A DNA stretch of 64,000 bases from Strongyloides papillosus (GCA_005656395.1 SRSI01000010.1:1736001-1800000), one strand, 5' to 3'. Numbered from the stretch's first letter, positions 1 through 14,100 are shown. Program-made: numbers and translations. The notes: a model not told the origin generated them from the sequence alone.

Positions 1-231
1 TCTAAAACCAAAAAAATAATACTATGTATACTGCCTAAAATGAATTTGGAGACATGTATCCTTATATCAATTTAAAAGACAATTAAAAAATGTTTAGTTT
101 CGTTTATTATTTACAATAGAATTATGGCACATTACAATTACACTTTAAGAAAGATACATTTTAATTTAAAATATAATTGGAGTTTAATTTATTTTAATAT
201 TATTAAACTTTTCAATTAATTTTTACTAAAT

Positions 232-1979
232 TTATTTTGTCTGTTCATTACGTTTCTTTTTAATTTGTTCTGATTCAATTTTGGCAACAACGCTATCGAT
301 ATTTGCTATTAACGATTGAACTTTAGCCCGTAAACGTTTTGAAGCTTTAGGTTCCTTAAAAACATCCGCTCCTAAAGACTGTACTTCTTGAATGTCTTCT
401 TCATGTTCAATAAGTTTCATTCGTACCTCCTCGATGTCATTTATTGCGTCACTCAAAATATTTTCACTTGGTGTTTGTGTCTTTTCATTTGCAATAACCT
501 CTTTGGCTATTAACTTATCGGCAGTTATTGAATTTTCAATAATTCTAAGGTCTTCCTCTTTTTTCGGAATAAGTCCGATTTCTTGTAATGGATCTTTATT
601 GAGTAGAACAATTTCACTTTCAGGTATTGGAACAACTAATTTTTCACTTTCTTTTTCAGATTTTATTTTTATCTGTTTTTTGGCATCTTCTTCGAATGTA
701 CGTTCATCCTTTATAGCTTCTTCTAGCTTTTTTATTAATTCTAGTCTCTCTTGATAATTAACTTTTTTACCTTCAATCTCAGTAAGTTTTTGACCCATTT
801 CATCTGCAATCTCTTTTGGCAGTTCAGATAGTATAATTTTCATACGTTTAGTGAAACTAACATGCTCAGGGAAATATAAAGCTCGTGAAAGTAACAATAA
901 TGTTGGTGGAATTTTGTTATCTAATGATAAACCAAGCCATTGCCTTAACTGCCTACGTAGTCTTTTTTCACTTATACCAAATGCCCTCATACCTCGGGCA
1001 AGGCATGCCTGTTGAACTTCAATATCACTAAGAGCATCAACACCACCTTCTGATACAATTAATTTATCATCCGACTGTAATTCACGGAGTTTTCTTTTTA
1101 ATTGTAACCGGAGAAATTCAGGTGAACCAATTGCTTGAATGCTCAGTAAGCGACACAACGCCTTTAATTGACTAAAAGCTAAGTTATCTAGTGTTATTTC
1201 ATCTTCAAAATGTTTAGCAAATTTAAATATATCTTTATTTGAAACATATCCATCACCCTCACGGACAGATTTGACAAAGTTGGCAAACATTAAAGACGCC
1301 GAAGTATTACCATCGGATGTGCCTTTTCTTTCTAAACCCATTTCCTCTAGAGTATTTTGAAGGAGTTTAGCCATTTCAACACGCATTTTAATTTGTTGTT
1401 TGTACTTTTCCCTTTCCTTTGATTCCTCTTTAAAAGTACTTGGAAGCATATTTGGAAATAATTTAATAAATATAGGTAAAGCAAATTCCATAAATGGTAC
1501 AATGATGAAAACAGAAAATGGAACAAGCCTAAAAAGATCTGAGACTGTACGAACGAGTTGTTGTTTTTCTTTTCTTAGTAATGTTTCACCTTTCAATAAT
1601 CTCCCCAGATATTTAAATGATATACGTGTTTCAAGAGCAAGTAATTTAAATCCATGATAGTAATGCTTTAATTCATTAACGATTCGCGTTTTAATTGGTG
1701 GTTTAATTTTAGTTTCAGAAAGTGACTAAAAAAATTAGATTATATTTTTTATAATAAAAATATACATACTTTTGCTTTATTTTCTTCTTCCTTAGTTGCC
1801 AACTCATCTTTTAATATTAATAATGTTTCTTCCAATTTCGTTCGTTTTTCATTAGAGATAGTTCTTACAAGGAAAGCTTGGTGGGGATAAATATGTTTAA
1901 TATTTAAAAAAAGAAATTTTGAATAGCTTGCAAAATTATGCCCTTGGGCACCGTATGCCCGTCTGACCAGGGACAACAT
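232..1979 (-). CDS. letm-1: LETM1-family mitochondrial inner-membrane protein
   Basis: LETM1 proteins sit in the mitochondrial inner membrane and act in K+/H+ or Ca2+/H+ exchange and cristae upkeep (family knowledge). Two exons are seen: 1770..1979 and 232..1725, with a 44 bp GT-AG intron in phase 0; the joined protein is 567 aa. The first 70 residues are a basic, targeting-like leader opening MLSLVRRAYG. The conserved core follows: ELKHYYHGFKLL, then the single membrane segment around residues 135-163 (LVPFSVFIIVPFMEF) ending in the LETM1 hallmark LFPNMLPSTF. The rest is the ribosome-binding-like LETM domain and a charged, coiled-coil C-terminus. The start is the first ATG in the frame; TTG codons further upstream were not used. 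No EF-hand was recognised. Assignment is secure; transport specificity is inferred. Confidence 0.95.
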
Positions 1980-4900
1980 ATACAAAAGTCAGGGTATAAA
2001 AGATAGTGTGAAAATTATGTGAATGTATCTAAAATTTATATAATAGAGATTGTTAAATTATTCTTTAAATACTTTCAATAGCAGACATTAAAATTAAGAA
2101 ACTTATTTTTTTCTGATAAAATGACAAAAGAAAAGTAATTGTCAGTATAGAATTTTAATATTTATTTTATAATCAGTAGGTCACTTTCACAACGAAAGTA
2201 GTAGTATGCCGCCTATCCCGGCGGTACAGTTGTTTACTCATTTACATGTTTTTCGTTAAACAACAAACTAATTTTAATATTCTCCGTATTATTCAAAACA
2301 TCGATACAAATAATACATGATATTCTACTATCGATTTTGGTACGATATATTATTAATAATTCCGATAAGTTAGTAATTTATTGTACTATACAACTAAATA
2401 AGCAAGAAAAAAATACGATTAAATATTTATTAAATTTAAAAATATTAATGTTTATCAACACGTGATATAAGATATTTTTTTTGAAAACTAGTGTATGTTT
2501 ATTACTTCCTGAAAAAAAATATTAATGGTATAAAATATCATATTTTTGTTTATGGAAGAGATAATTTTGATTCTTGTTAATAAAAAAATGGTTTTGTGAT
2601 TTTGTTTTCTAAATAATACATGATTAAAATTTCTCAATGAAGTATTTCAATAAAACTAAGATATACAAAACTTTCAAATGATTCAAAATAATTGGAGATT
2701 TACCTAATCATTTTTATCTACTAAAAGTCACTAGACAAACTTTTGATTTTCTAGCAGATTAGTTAGTTAAAGACTGTAAAAATTTGCTTAAGGTATCAGC
2801 AAATGAAAAAAATTTTCTTACAAAAAATAGGTTATTTTAATGTGCACATAATATCACAGCACTAAATTAAATTAATGTTTCTTAAAATAAAAGAAAAAAT
2901 AATGTTTGTTGGTATTTTTTATTTTTCGAATAATGCATCACCTTATGATCTGTAAATTTTTGAATGGAAAATATATTTCAAAACATTGTTTTTTTTTATC
3001 TTTTCTTGCAATCTCTTCTTTTATTAGTTGACGATAATGTCATTTTCTAACCAACAAAATTAAAATACCTTATCATGTAAGTAAATAAAATTTTTCGTTT
3101 ATATGTTCATTTCAAAGTAATTTTTTAATTCTAACAGAAATCACTTTTTTGTGGAAAATTTAAATTTTTTCAATGAATCTATGTAGTAATTTTTCTTATT
3201 GTTTCATTATAACAATGAATTATCTTTCTCATACTATAGATGTATATAGAACTTTGATTAAAATATTTTCTGTGAAGTTTTCTAAAGATTGAACTTCTAA
3301 ATTTATATTTAAAATATTGTATAATTATTATTGCAATTCGTTTATGATTGATCATGTTTTTTTTGCCGTACTTTAAGTTTTAATTTTGTTAGATAATGTT
3401 AAAATTTTTTAATAATGTTATAAATTTGCTATAATCTGTATATTTTTGTCAAAAAATATGTAAATTTTATTAGAGAATGATCAAGGTTTCTTTATCTATT
3501 TTAAAACTTATTTATTTTCACCATATTATGTGTTATACATTGTACCGTTAAATTTATCAATATTTCTTCCTTTTAACGTTTCCTGGTTTTTTATCTGCCA
3601 TTCTTCAACTTACAAATAGTTAGCAAATTTTCAAAAAAGATTGGCATTTGTGTTATACTTTTAAATTATGTAGTTGACGGATACTTAGACTATTTCATCT
3701 ATTTAATTCTATCACATAATAAGAGCTTTAAACAAAGTGATTTAAAAATTGTTATTATTGATAATATAGTAGTTTGATAAAAAATTTTTGTCTAGAGAGA
3801 AACATATTCAAATTAATATTACTAAAAGATCTGTTTAACAATTTCATCCATTAAAGATGTGAATTATATCAATTAGTATAAATCAGTACGATTATTTTAA
3901 GGTGACTAAATTAAGAATATTCTTCCCAAACTTTTGATTATAGCGTTTCATTTACCAAAAATCACTTTATTTTTAAATTAAACTGTCTCGGTCATGTTAA
4001 ATGACGGAAAAAAGAATCAAAATTGTACAGTGTTATTAATTGTTAAAATACCAATTACAAGTCATTAGATAAAGGGAAATTTAAACATAAGTTAATTCTC
4101 TTAAAGTGATTTTTAAATTCAATGAAATAAAATGTAAGGATTTTCTTTGGACTGTATACAAATAACAGAAATAGTAGAAAAAAGCATCCATTTTACTTTT
4201 TGTTTCTTATTTCGTATTTTAAATATTCGTTCTAACCGGTGATTTTTGATTTATTTTTTATGTCATACTGATATTTTGATGAAAAACAATATTTAAAATA
4301 TAATTATGTATCCCTACGTAATGTTATGATATTTTATTAAATAGATAAAATTAACTCATTATATGATTAAGAAAGTTAAAAACTAATTGTTTTTGTGATG
4401 ACGAAATATTATAACAATTCAAATTCTTTAGTCTAACAAATTTGATGATGTGATATAATTATAGATGATACCAATTTATTACTAAGATTATTGTCTTTTT
4501 TAATATATGCGATGTGTACATCTGATTTACATAATTTTACGACCCCTCTTATCAGTTTATTGTTTTTAAAAATGACCCTACGATTAAATAAGATAACCGA
4601 TAATAAAATTTTGCTGATTATATAACTATATCTTCCTTTAACACCACTTTTTGAATTGAAGGTCAAAATTCAAAAAATCATTTTCTCTGTTTACTTGTTC
4701 TTTTTTTAAAATTTAATTATTTTTACATCTTGATAAAATAGAACGAGAAGTAGATTAATGAAGATATCAGTGCTTCTTAGAAATTATATATAGTAATCTA
4801 TCAAATTTATCTTATCAATTGTAATATTTTTTTCATCCCTTTGAGTATTATTAATTAGAAAGTTTTATTCTATTCCCATTGTTATTAAGAAATTTATTTT

Positions 4901-5184
4901 AAAGTATATTAAAAATTAGTCTAGGATAAATTATTATTTCCTGAGGTCAACTCTCATTTATTGTCAAAGTCATGAGATCCTTATAACAGCTTGTTGTTTT
5001 TACTATTAACTTGCTATTCAATGATGATTGGCAAGACATATTAAAAATTTAAACTGTGACATCTGTCTTATCTTTTAGCAAGTAAACATATGGCAAGAGA
5101 CCTAGATATTTAATAATGTATAAGTTTGATCATCGTTTCGCTTTTTAATATCGATAATGTTCAAGTGTTGAGAGGGCATGTACG
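1980..5184. other. 3.2 kb intergenic region between letm-1 and cpl-1
   Basis: Very AT-rich DNA with no convincing gene. The only open frame of note, 77 codons at 4433-4666 on the minus strand, has no recognisable motif and is probably chance. The letm-1 promoter should lie at the left edge, where a pair of small hairpins (2183-2199 and 2207-2226) is the only GC-rich spot. The right edge holds the cpl-1 promoter, including the GATA-type motif CTTATCTT at 5067-5074. Confidence 0.6.
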
Positions 5185-5192
5185 TATAAAAG
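5185..5192 (+). promoter_or_regulatory. TATA box of cpl-1
   Basis: TATAAAAG lies 49 bp before the cpl-1 ATG, a textbook TATA match at a distance that leaves a short leader. A GATA-like site (AAGATAAG on the minus strand, 5067-5074) about 110 bp further up would fit gut expression by ELT-2-type factors; that role is inferred. Confidence 0.55.
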
Positions 5193-5240
5193 GTTCGTAT
5201 TTTTAAATTATCTTCATTCTAGTTAAAATTATATTTTACA

Positions 5241-6488
5241 ATGAAGAAGTTATTTCAAATTATTTTTGCATTTATTTTAATTGCCGCTCTTATTGAAGTT
5301 AACTGTGGTAAAATCAACAAAGATTCTGTTGATAACCAAGAATATCTCAGGTATTTATTTATTTACTTAATTTTCCATATTCTATTTATTTTTAGAAGTC
5401 AATATCTTGTAACTGACGATGACGACTATGTAGAATCAAGTGAGGAAGTTGATCAGGTCGCTAAAGCTATCAAAGCAGGTCATCCTGATAGAGAAAACAA
5501 ATATTCTGATAGAAAAAGTTCTTTAGAAAGTATGATGAAACAAGGTTTAGAAGACTGGGAATTGTTCAAGCAATTACATAATAAAAAATATGCCCATGAA
5601 AAGATTGAAAATGAACGTATGTTTACATTCTTAACAAATCAACAACGTGTTCGTGAACATAATAAACGATTCCTTAATGGAGAAGTATCTTTTGAAATTG
5701 AGATGAATCATCTTGCTGATCTTCCTTTTGAGGAGTATTCTAAACTTAATGGTTTTAAAATGCCAAAAGAAGGATTATTAGGAGCCACTAAAAGTAATGC
5801 TTCACAATGGTTACCACCATTGAATGTCCAGGTCCCAGACAGTTTTGACTGGAGAGAGAAAGGATATGTTACTGAAGTAAAGAATCAACAAGCTTGTGGA
5901 AGTTGTTACTCTTTCTCTGCTACTGGAGCTCTTGAAGGACAACACAAGAGAGTTACCGGAGATCTTGTTTCATTATCTGAACAGAATATTGTTGATTGTT
6001 CTACTTCTTATGGAAATAATGGATGTAATGGTGGTTTAATGGATTATGTATTTGAATATATCAAACAAAACAAAGGAGTTGATACTGAAGAATCTTACCC
6101 ATACAAAGGAAAGGAAGGAAAATGTCACTTCAAGAAACGTGATATTGGTGCTACAGATATTGGATATGTCGATCTTCCAGAAGGTGATGAAGATGCTTTG
6201 AAGGTTGCCCTTGCAACCCAAGGTCCAATTTCAGTTGCTATTGATGCTGGACATATTTCTTTCCAAATGTACAAGAAAGGAATTTACTATGAACCAAAAT
6301 GCAGTCCAGAAAATCTTGATCACGGTGTTTTACTTGTAGGATATGGTACCTGCCCAGAACACGGAGATTATTGGATTGTTAAAAATTCTTGGGGTACAAC
6401 TTGGGGAGAGAAAGGATACATTAGAATGGCAAGAAATAAGAATAACCATTGTGGAATTGCAACCAAAGCTTCCTACCCACTTGTTTAA
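5241..6488 (+). CDS. cpl-1: Cathepsin L-like cysteine protease (preproenzyme)
   Basis: Papain-family (C1A) endopeptidase, made as a preproenzyme and activated in lysosomes or after secretion; in worms cpl-1 acts in yolk processing, moulting and digestion (family knowledge). Exons 5241..5350 and 5396..6488 give 400 aa; the 45 bp intron is a multiple of three and stop-free, so an unspliced message would still read through. Visible parts: signal peptide (residues 1-22), an acidic stretch [11 protein letters not shown], an ERFNIN-type propeptide helix ([11 protein letters not shown]), mature start near [12 protein letters not shown], catalytic Cys in CGSCYSFS (codon 5904-5906), His in [10 protein letters not shown] and Asn in IVKNSWG. 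The residue after the catalytic Cys is Tyr instead of the usual Trp. A poly(A) signal AATAAA lies at 6530-6535. Identity is secure; tissue and role are inferred. Confidence 0.95.
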   Translation: MKKLFQIIFAFILIAALIEVNCGKINKDSVDNQEYLRYLFIYLIFHILFIFRSQYLVTDDDDYVESSEEVDQVAKAIKAGHPDRENKYSDRKSSLESMMKQGLEDWELFKQLHNKKYAHEKIENERMFTFLTNQQRVREHNKRFLNGEVSFEIEMNHLADLPFEEYSKLNGFKMPKEGLLGATKSNASQWLPPLNVQVPDSFDWREKGYVTEVKNQQACGSCYSFSATGALEGQHKRVTGDLVSLSEQNIVDCSTSYGNNGCNGGLMDYVFEYIKQNKGVDTEESYPYKGKEGKCHFKKRDIGATDIGYVDLPEGDEDALKVALATQGPISVAIDAGHISFQMYKKGIYYEPKCSPENLDHGVLLVGYGTCPEHGDYWIVKNSWGTTWGEKGYIRMARNKNNHCGIATKASYPLV

Positions 6489-6624
6489 TTTTATTATAAT
6501 ATTTTCTTTTTTAATTTTTTTATAAGTAAAATAAAATATTTAAAATATATTGCGCCCTCTTAGATATTCATTTATTTAGTTATAATAATAAAAGTCTACA
6601 TTAGTTTCCTCGTTTACTATTCTT

Positions 6625-7376
6625 TTATATGAAAATATCTGAATCACATTTTTCTGTTTTTGTAACTGCTTTACTACTAAATGTTTGAAGTTCAAAATTT
6701 GTTTCACTTCCACTATTTATATCAGTTTTTTTTTGTACAGGTTTAATTAAAATAAAATGGGGGTATGCATTTTTGGCTCCATAATATATTTTATCACAAT
6801 AATATCTCCAACACGAAATGACAATTAATATAAACCAAATTTGAAAGATAATTACAATGATATATGTACAAATATGATATAATATTGTTATATCATAGAA
6901 TGCATTATCCTCAGTTACAATTATATATAATAATGCTATAATTTGAAAAAAACCAATAAATAATCCAACTATTTGTAGTGTTATAAAAGGTATCATAAAA
7001 CTTGAATTTTCCTTCCATATAGCCCAAGTCATTGATAATGCGTGAGGACAAATCATAAAACATCTAAAAATTAACGATCCCTCATCATTGTTATTTGATT
7101 CTTCTATAATATTAATAATAATCCTTATAAGCAAGAACAATAATGCTACATCCAATAAAAGTGTTATTATTTTTACTCCCGTCTAAATTAAAAAACAAGA
7201 AACCATATTTTTATAAATATTTTAAATAAAAATAAACGTACTGTAGAATGGAGTAGTCCACAACAACAAAGATACTTAGGATTATTTCCATTAAATGAAT
7301 CTATATCATTATCTTCAATATTAGACATACTATATAAACTTGATGCTTTATTTAGTTTAATTCTTTCTTTAGACAT
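6625..7376 (-). CDS. Multi-pass membrane protein, LAPTM-like nematode family
   Basis: No firm identity. Exons 7242..7376 and 6625..7182 (59 bp intron, phase 0) give 230 aa. The N-terminus is cytosolic-looking, followed by a Cys cluster and LLHSTTGVKIITLL, which resembles the Cys-rich start plus first membrane helix of LAPTM4/5-type lysosomal tetraspan proteins and of uncharacterised worm relatives. Hydrophobic segments lie near residues 48-68, 105-135 and 142-175. The polar C-terminal tail of about 50 residues has no clear sorting motif. It converges on cpl-1 with 136 bp between stop codons. The gene is credible because splice sites and phase close and the hydrophobic pattern is regular; the family link is a weak resemblance. 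Confidence 0.7.
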
Positions 7377-8129
7377 GATACAAATATAAATAACAAAATT
7401 TATCTGAAATGTTTTTAGATAAAAATTATATATTATATATAAATTTTGTTACATTTACTCTTAAAAACATTAAAATATTAAAAGATATTATTTAATGAAA
7501 CTATTTAATACCATCTGTAAGTACAAAATATTTTGTTTATTTTCGAAAAATTAACTTACTTTACACCTACTAACATATTTTTATAGAAATTTACAACTTT
7601 TGATAAATAAGAAGTTATAGTAAAGTAAGTGATATCAAGCTGTTTCAATTACAACTTAAAAAATTACTGTTTCAATTATTAGTTTCATTAATTCTTTAAA
7701 AATAGAATATTTGCAATTGTAAATACAAGATTAGAAATAACAATATAAATTTGATGAAAATACTTTGGATAATAATTTCCTGGTATTGTTAAATATGTAG
7801 TACATTGTTAAATACATAGTACAAATAAATTACATCATCTTATTTTTGATTAACATGTGTAAAAACCAAAAATAGATTAAATTCAAAGAACAAAATGTCC
7901 TTATACAATACATCTTAATGGATAAATTTTAAAAATAGTAAATAAATTGTAATTTGAAATACAAATTAAATTTTTGAGTTTCAATATTTTATTATATTAA
8001 TAATATTACATTATTTTTCAATGTGAAAGAAATTCAATACAGTTATGCTTAAATAATATAAAAAGTACTTATAATATATTTCTAATTTAAAATAATATCT
8101 AAAAAGTATAAATAGAAATCTTTTTCATT
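7377..8129. other. Intergenic: promoter of the membrane-protein gene and 3' UTR of unc-13
   Basis: About 750 bp of AT-rich sequence without a coding frame. The right half should be the unc-13 3' UTR and the left edge the promoter of the neighbouring membrane-protein gene. No structured element was noticed. Confidence 0.6.
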
Positions 8130-11100
8130 TTATTTTAATTGTTGATTAGAAGCTGAACTTGATATTAAAGGTTCTGTTTCATGTCTCATTTCACTTTTTA
8201 ATTTTACAAATTCTTTTGCTATTTCATCATTTTGACGTTGACTAAGAATACGAAGAAGAATTAATCCTGTTTCATCGATATTAAGTCGTTTTCCTAATTG
8301 TAGCCACATGTTTATTGAGCCACCTTGAGTTAATTGACCAAGTTGTAAGACACCAATTCCAATAATACGGTCTTCTCTTGCAAAACAATAATCTTTCAGT
8401 TGGAACATTAATTCATAATGTTCTGGTTCACCTTCATTTCCCAACAAAAAGTTAAATGTTTCATTAAATCTTGGTGTCCATACACCTGTTTTTGATTTTG
8501 TCGCAACTTTTCTCTTTTTATCAGATAAATATGGACCAACAAGATGAACTTCAACAAATGGTTTAAATGTACCTGTTGTCTGCCATCTAACATCATGTAC
8601 AGCAAGAATTTTAACTGTTATTTTTTGTTCTCCTGTACCAGGATGAGAGAAGAGGTCAACTTCAACTGATACCTCAGCAACTGGTTGTTCTTCACTAAAA
8701 AGATTTTGTGTCTTTTGACTTGTTATAAATGTCTTAATTAATTGATCAGTTGTTTGAGTATAAAGACTAAGAGCATATTTTAATGATTGATGTTCTGGAC
8801 TCTTTTCGAAAAATGTCATTTTTAATCCTTGTCCATTTGCATGGAATGATTGTTTAATATAATCTAATCCTGCATCTAAAACAGTGCATTGTTTGGGTGT
8901 TAAACTTCTTTCACTATCTTTTGCAATGTCCATCATTTCTTTAACAGATCCAATTCCTTTAATATCTCTTAATTGAGATGACATTATTTTAGTAACATCA
9001 CCAATTTTTGCATTTGGAAGCTTATTTAAAACTGTTTTCTCACCTAATGGTGGCAAGACAACTAATTTTTCCATACTTGTTATAGTAACACTCCACATTT
9101 CTTTAAGTATCTTCTTAAGCACTGTTTTTTCACATTGAATACAATATCTTTCTAATGAACCTTCTAATAGATCCATTAATGGTGCATAAACAACCTCGGC
9201 TTCAACATTTAATTGGTTTTTCGGTACTTGAGGACCTTTAACTTTACTTAAATTAATTGCTAATAAATTCATATTCTTTTGTATACTTGGTTCTAAGCTC
9301 ACTACAAATTGTAATGATAATTTTTCCAAAACAGCATTTAATTTTTTTTGAAGTTCCGTTAAAACATTACTTGCATCTTTATCTAATTCTTTACCTCCCA
9401 TATTTTCATAAATTTTTTCTAATTGTACACGAAGTTGTTGAACATTATTCATTAATATACATGCTAATGATTCATTATTAACAAATTTACCAAAATCTTT
9501 TTGCACCATATCAGCATAAGCCAATAAAACTTTATTTAATGTCATCGAAAATCTTATCATCATTTCAGCTGATACCTCTGGATTTGGACAATCCATTTGT
9601 TTTAGTAATTTTAATGCTTCATTAAGTTGACTGAAAACATCCACAACGGAATTACTAAATTTGGTATGTTCTGATGTTTTTGGGAAGTTATCAGCTTTAT
9701 CTCTATTGTATGCATTTCTTAAAATGTCCATTGAATGTTCATCATTTTCATTTAACCAATCCATAACAAATGGTATAAACCAAGCTGGGAATTCAGGAAT
9801 TGAATCTTTGAAAAATGGTAATTCTGCCACATATTTAAAATAAAATCCCTTTACTTTAAAATAAAGATTCATGTATTCAGGTGTTGTACATTTTTTAGAT
9901 ACAGAATGTTCTAAAAAAGCAAAAATTAATATATTTAAAAAAATTCTTTTATAAAAGAATATATAAATTATTATTTATGATATAAACAGAAATAAATTTA
10001 TATATTCTCTAATAACAACATATTATTCAAATATATCAAAACTATACCTTCTAATGCCATCTTTAAATCTGTTTTATATTGATTCCATAATGTGGCTGCA
10101 CTTAAATTACCAATATTTAATTCTTGAGCAAATTGGTTTAAAACAGGTGTATAAATATTTTTGTCATCTTCAATAACTCTCATCATATAATCCAGAAAAT
10201 CAAACCAAAATTTAACTGAATCAGCACTTGGAGCACCGTTTTCTATGCATGAGTCAAACATCGCTTGATATGTAGTTTTCATACAGTTTGTAGCACACTC
10301 TCTAACAACATTTGAAGCTCTAGGTGGACTTGGTAATTCTAAAACCTTCATTCGAAAAAATGTTATTGAAGTCAAAAGATCCACTGTTGACTTAAGGTCT
10401 TTTAACTTAGCTTGTGATGATGAAGGAAAATATTTCTACAAAAAAAAATTAATTCTATTAAATAATTACTGACATATAAAAATGCCTTTATGTTATATAT
10501 CATGAAGATATAAAAATAAAATATATAAAAATATAAATATCCTTTTTTTACAAAACACTATACTAAAAAAATAAGAAAATAAACACAGAGATAATCTTAT
10601 GTTAGATTAAAATATTTAAATATCCGTTAAAATAAACAATTGGTTGATGTAAGTAGATTGTATTGTAGAAACTCTATTTGTGTATAAAAAAAAGAAGACA
10701 ATTTTATGATTCTCTTGCAATTAAATACTATTCAAAATTATTCATCACATGTATAAGATATATACATTTAATGACTAAACATTAAGTAAAAATATGTTGT
10801 AAAAATAGAAAAATAAAATTGAAAACTTTTTTGAAAATAATAGTTGAAATTGTATGATAAAAAAAGAGTGAACTACGTTGTATTAAAGCATTTTAAGATT
10901 TGTTATGTTAAAATATAATTTTTGAACTAAAATATATTATATATCTATATATCTAAAAGTCATTCATATAAAATTCCTATCACGGAAGTTGTGTCTTTTT
11001 ATTATTTTTGGACATCAAAAATTTCTACTTTTATTTAAAAATGACTTCCAAAGAACTCTATCAATTGGAATAGTCAAGAGACATGGATAAACAAATAATT

Positions 11101-14100
11101 AAGTTTTCAAAGTAAAATAAAACTATTTCTAAAATTTATCTAAAAAAATTTGCTTCTGATATAATAAATCTTGACCAATTGTAAGATTCTTCTGAAATAA
11201 TCGTCTAATGGGAATTTGGTGTAATATAAATAATATTACGACATCAAAAATAAGAAAATATTTTTTAATATTCGAATAAATCTAGAAGTGAAGTGTTGTT
11301 CATATATAAAAAAACTACATAAAATTAAAAAATGATTTCGAGTAGATTGTAATTTAAAATAAATTTCCTTTAATATCATTAAATTGTAAAGTTTATTAGA
11401 TTAGATAGGAAATTTTTTAAATTAAATTGCCATATTTTTGCTACAACATTTTTTATAATAACTAATATACAATAAAACGATACCATATTAAAAATAAAAT
11501 TTTTACTGAGAGTATTCATATTTACATGACAATTCCAGATGACTAAAAAGTAATAATAATATTCCTATATTTAAAAGAATTATTATTCACTGTATCAATA
11601 TATGTTATATTAGAGATAATGCTTCTTTAAGATGTATTATTATAAAATACTAATTTATCTAATGTTCGTGGGTTATATTTTACAATAAGTATCTGTTTTA
11701 TAGAAATTTATTGTCTTTTATAACTAAAATATAAATATCAATCATATCTATCTTTTAAATTTACATACATATAGAGAGCAATTTTTAAATAAAAAAGTAG
11801 TAGTAAAATATATTTTTTAACTTATATGGATAAATATTTCTAACACATTAAAATATGATAAATATAAAACAACATACTTTTTAAGAAATTATATATTGAA
11901 AAAGAAATATTCATTTCGTAGTAAAAAAATTTAATAAAGTGTAAAAAAATAAAACAAGTCAGTAGTTCTATATATTAATATGAAATAAATTTTTTAAATA
12001 AAAAGTTTTATTATAATTTTATGGATATAGTTATAATTTTGAAAACCTATAATATATATTTTATTACATAAATGTATGTAATAACATGATGTGAGGATAT
12101 CTCTAAATAACGGATTAAGATATTAAAAATAAGAATTTCCTATTAATAAACTATTATTTAATACTTTCATATACTTTATATGTCTTATATCAGTTATAAT
12201 TAATATATATTTTATAAACTTACTCTGTACATAGATAAGTCAATTCTTAAAGAATTATGCAATTGATCAAGGAGCTTAATGAATCTTTCTTTTCCGAAAT
12301 TAGAAGCATTAAATCGATCACTTGCACTAACATTTGATGTACTTGTTGCATGAGCATAAAATGCATTAATATTAGCAAGCAATGTGGATAATACTGCGGG
12401 AACACCTGAACACATATATTTTGTACATAAACAAGCAAAGTGTGTCATAGCTTGATAAATATTTTCAATTCCATATCGCATTGCAAATTCATCCACAATT
12501 TCTTGTGAATTTTCTTCGAAATAAATTTTCCATGCATCATCACCACTTGCTTCTGGGAGTTTTATATCATCATTGTCTGTATTATAATGATAGTTAAATA
12601 GATGTTCATGAAGGCATGTATATTGTACGTGGTAAGGAGCAATTTTTTCTTCACCTTTTATTTCAACATTTATTTGAAGTCTTATGGCACCACTAACAGC
12701 AGATTTATCAGTTCTTTTTTCCAAATTATACCATACATCCATTTCTCCTGACAATGTTCTAACATCTATAATTGTTTGTCCTAAAAAATCATCAGATTCT
12801 CTTGTTAATTTTTGCCTTATTTTTGACTTAAAATCGTTATCTTCATCCCAAACACGAATTTTTATTTTATCAGCAGAATTATGACATTCAAAAGTAAATT
12901 TTTCATTCCAAACAGGATTTAAATCTTGATGTATTGTTCTTGTCCTTTTTTTAACCTTACCTATAGTTGCAGTAACATAAGGATCTGATTTACCCGTTTT
13001 ATCTTTAGCAATAAGGCCTTGGGCACTTACAACAGTTAAGTGAATTTTAGCACTCCATTTAGAAGATCCTTCCAAAATAGATGACTTTACTTCTTTTAAT
13101 GTTTCTTGTTGAATTTTGTCGCTCATCCCAAAAGTGCACTTTATAGTTTTAAATATTTCTGGTTTATTTCTCTCCTGAATTTTCATTCTATCTCTTATAA
13201 TTGCCATCAAATTTTGAGCTTTTCCTGCCTCTCCATGTTTAGAACTTTTCTCAGCAGCTCTATGTAGGCAGTCTGATGATAATAAATCGCGACATTTTTC
13301 ATGTACTTTAATATTACATTCACTACATCGTAAACCTTGACGAACAATGCCCCATAGTAAACTTTCACATTCATTACAAAATGTTGGAGTTTGAAAATTT
13401 GCTGGTCTAAAATTGTGAGGTGTTGTAGCAGAGATAGGATATATTAGTGCTTGTAAAGTTTTCCTATATACAAGTAACTTTAGTTCATCGTTGCAGAATG
13501 TTGTTCTTGCAGCATTTGCTAAACCAGCTTGAGCACGTTTTGTCATCATCGTCTAAAAAATTATGTTAAAATATGTATAAAAATTTATTTTTCACTATCA
13601 ATTAATTATGGTTAGTCACTGCAATGTACTAATAATCAAACAAATGGAAAATTATTTAATTTTTTAATATGTTATTTTTTTATAAATAAAGAAAAAACAT
13701 AAAAAAAAATTCATGCTTTTATAAAAAGGTTTAAAATCACAAAACTAAACAATAAAAAAAGCAAGCAAAAACTTAGAATGATCTAGTAAAATAGATTTGT
13801 CCTTCTTTTTGAAAAATGAAAAAAAAATCCTTACCCTTAGAACCTAAAATGCAATTTAATAAAAAAAAATTGAAAAAAGAAAAAAAAGTATTTTTAATTT
13901 TGATAATAAAAGACAGAAAAAAAAATTTAAGACAAACTAGTAATTTTTTAAACATAGATTAAAATAATACTTTTTTGTAAATTTTTATTTACTAGTATAT
14001 TATTGAAAAAGAAATTTTCTTTTCCGTTAAAAAAACTTACTAATTCTGATACAAGTGGAATTGATTTTTTTGTTGTACTGATATTCATATTTGGCATTGC

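Noticed and set aside
392..754. 120-codon plus-strand frame over letm-1
   Set aside because: Ser/Phe-rich antisense shadow of the acidic, Lys-rich letm-1 coding sequence; no motif or splice context.
4433..4666. 77-codon minus-strand frame in the letm-1/cpl-1 gap
   Set aside because: Low-complexity composition, no domain, no promoter or splice support.
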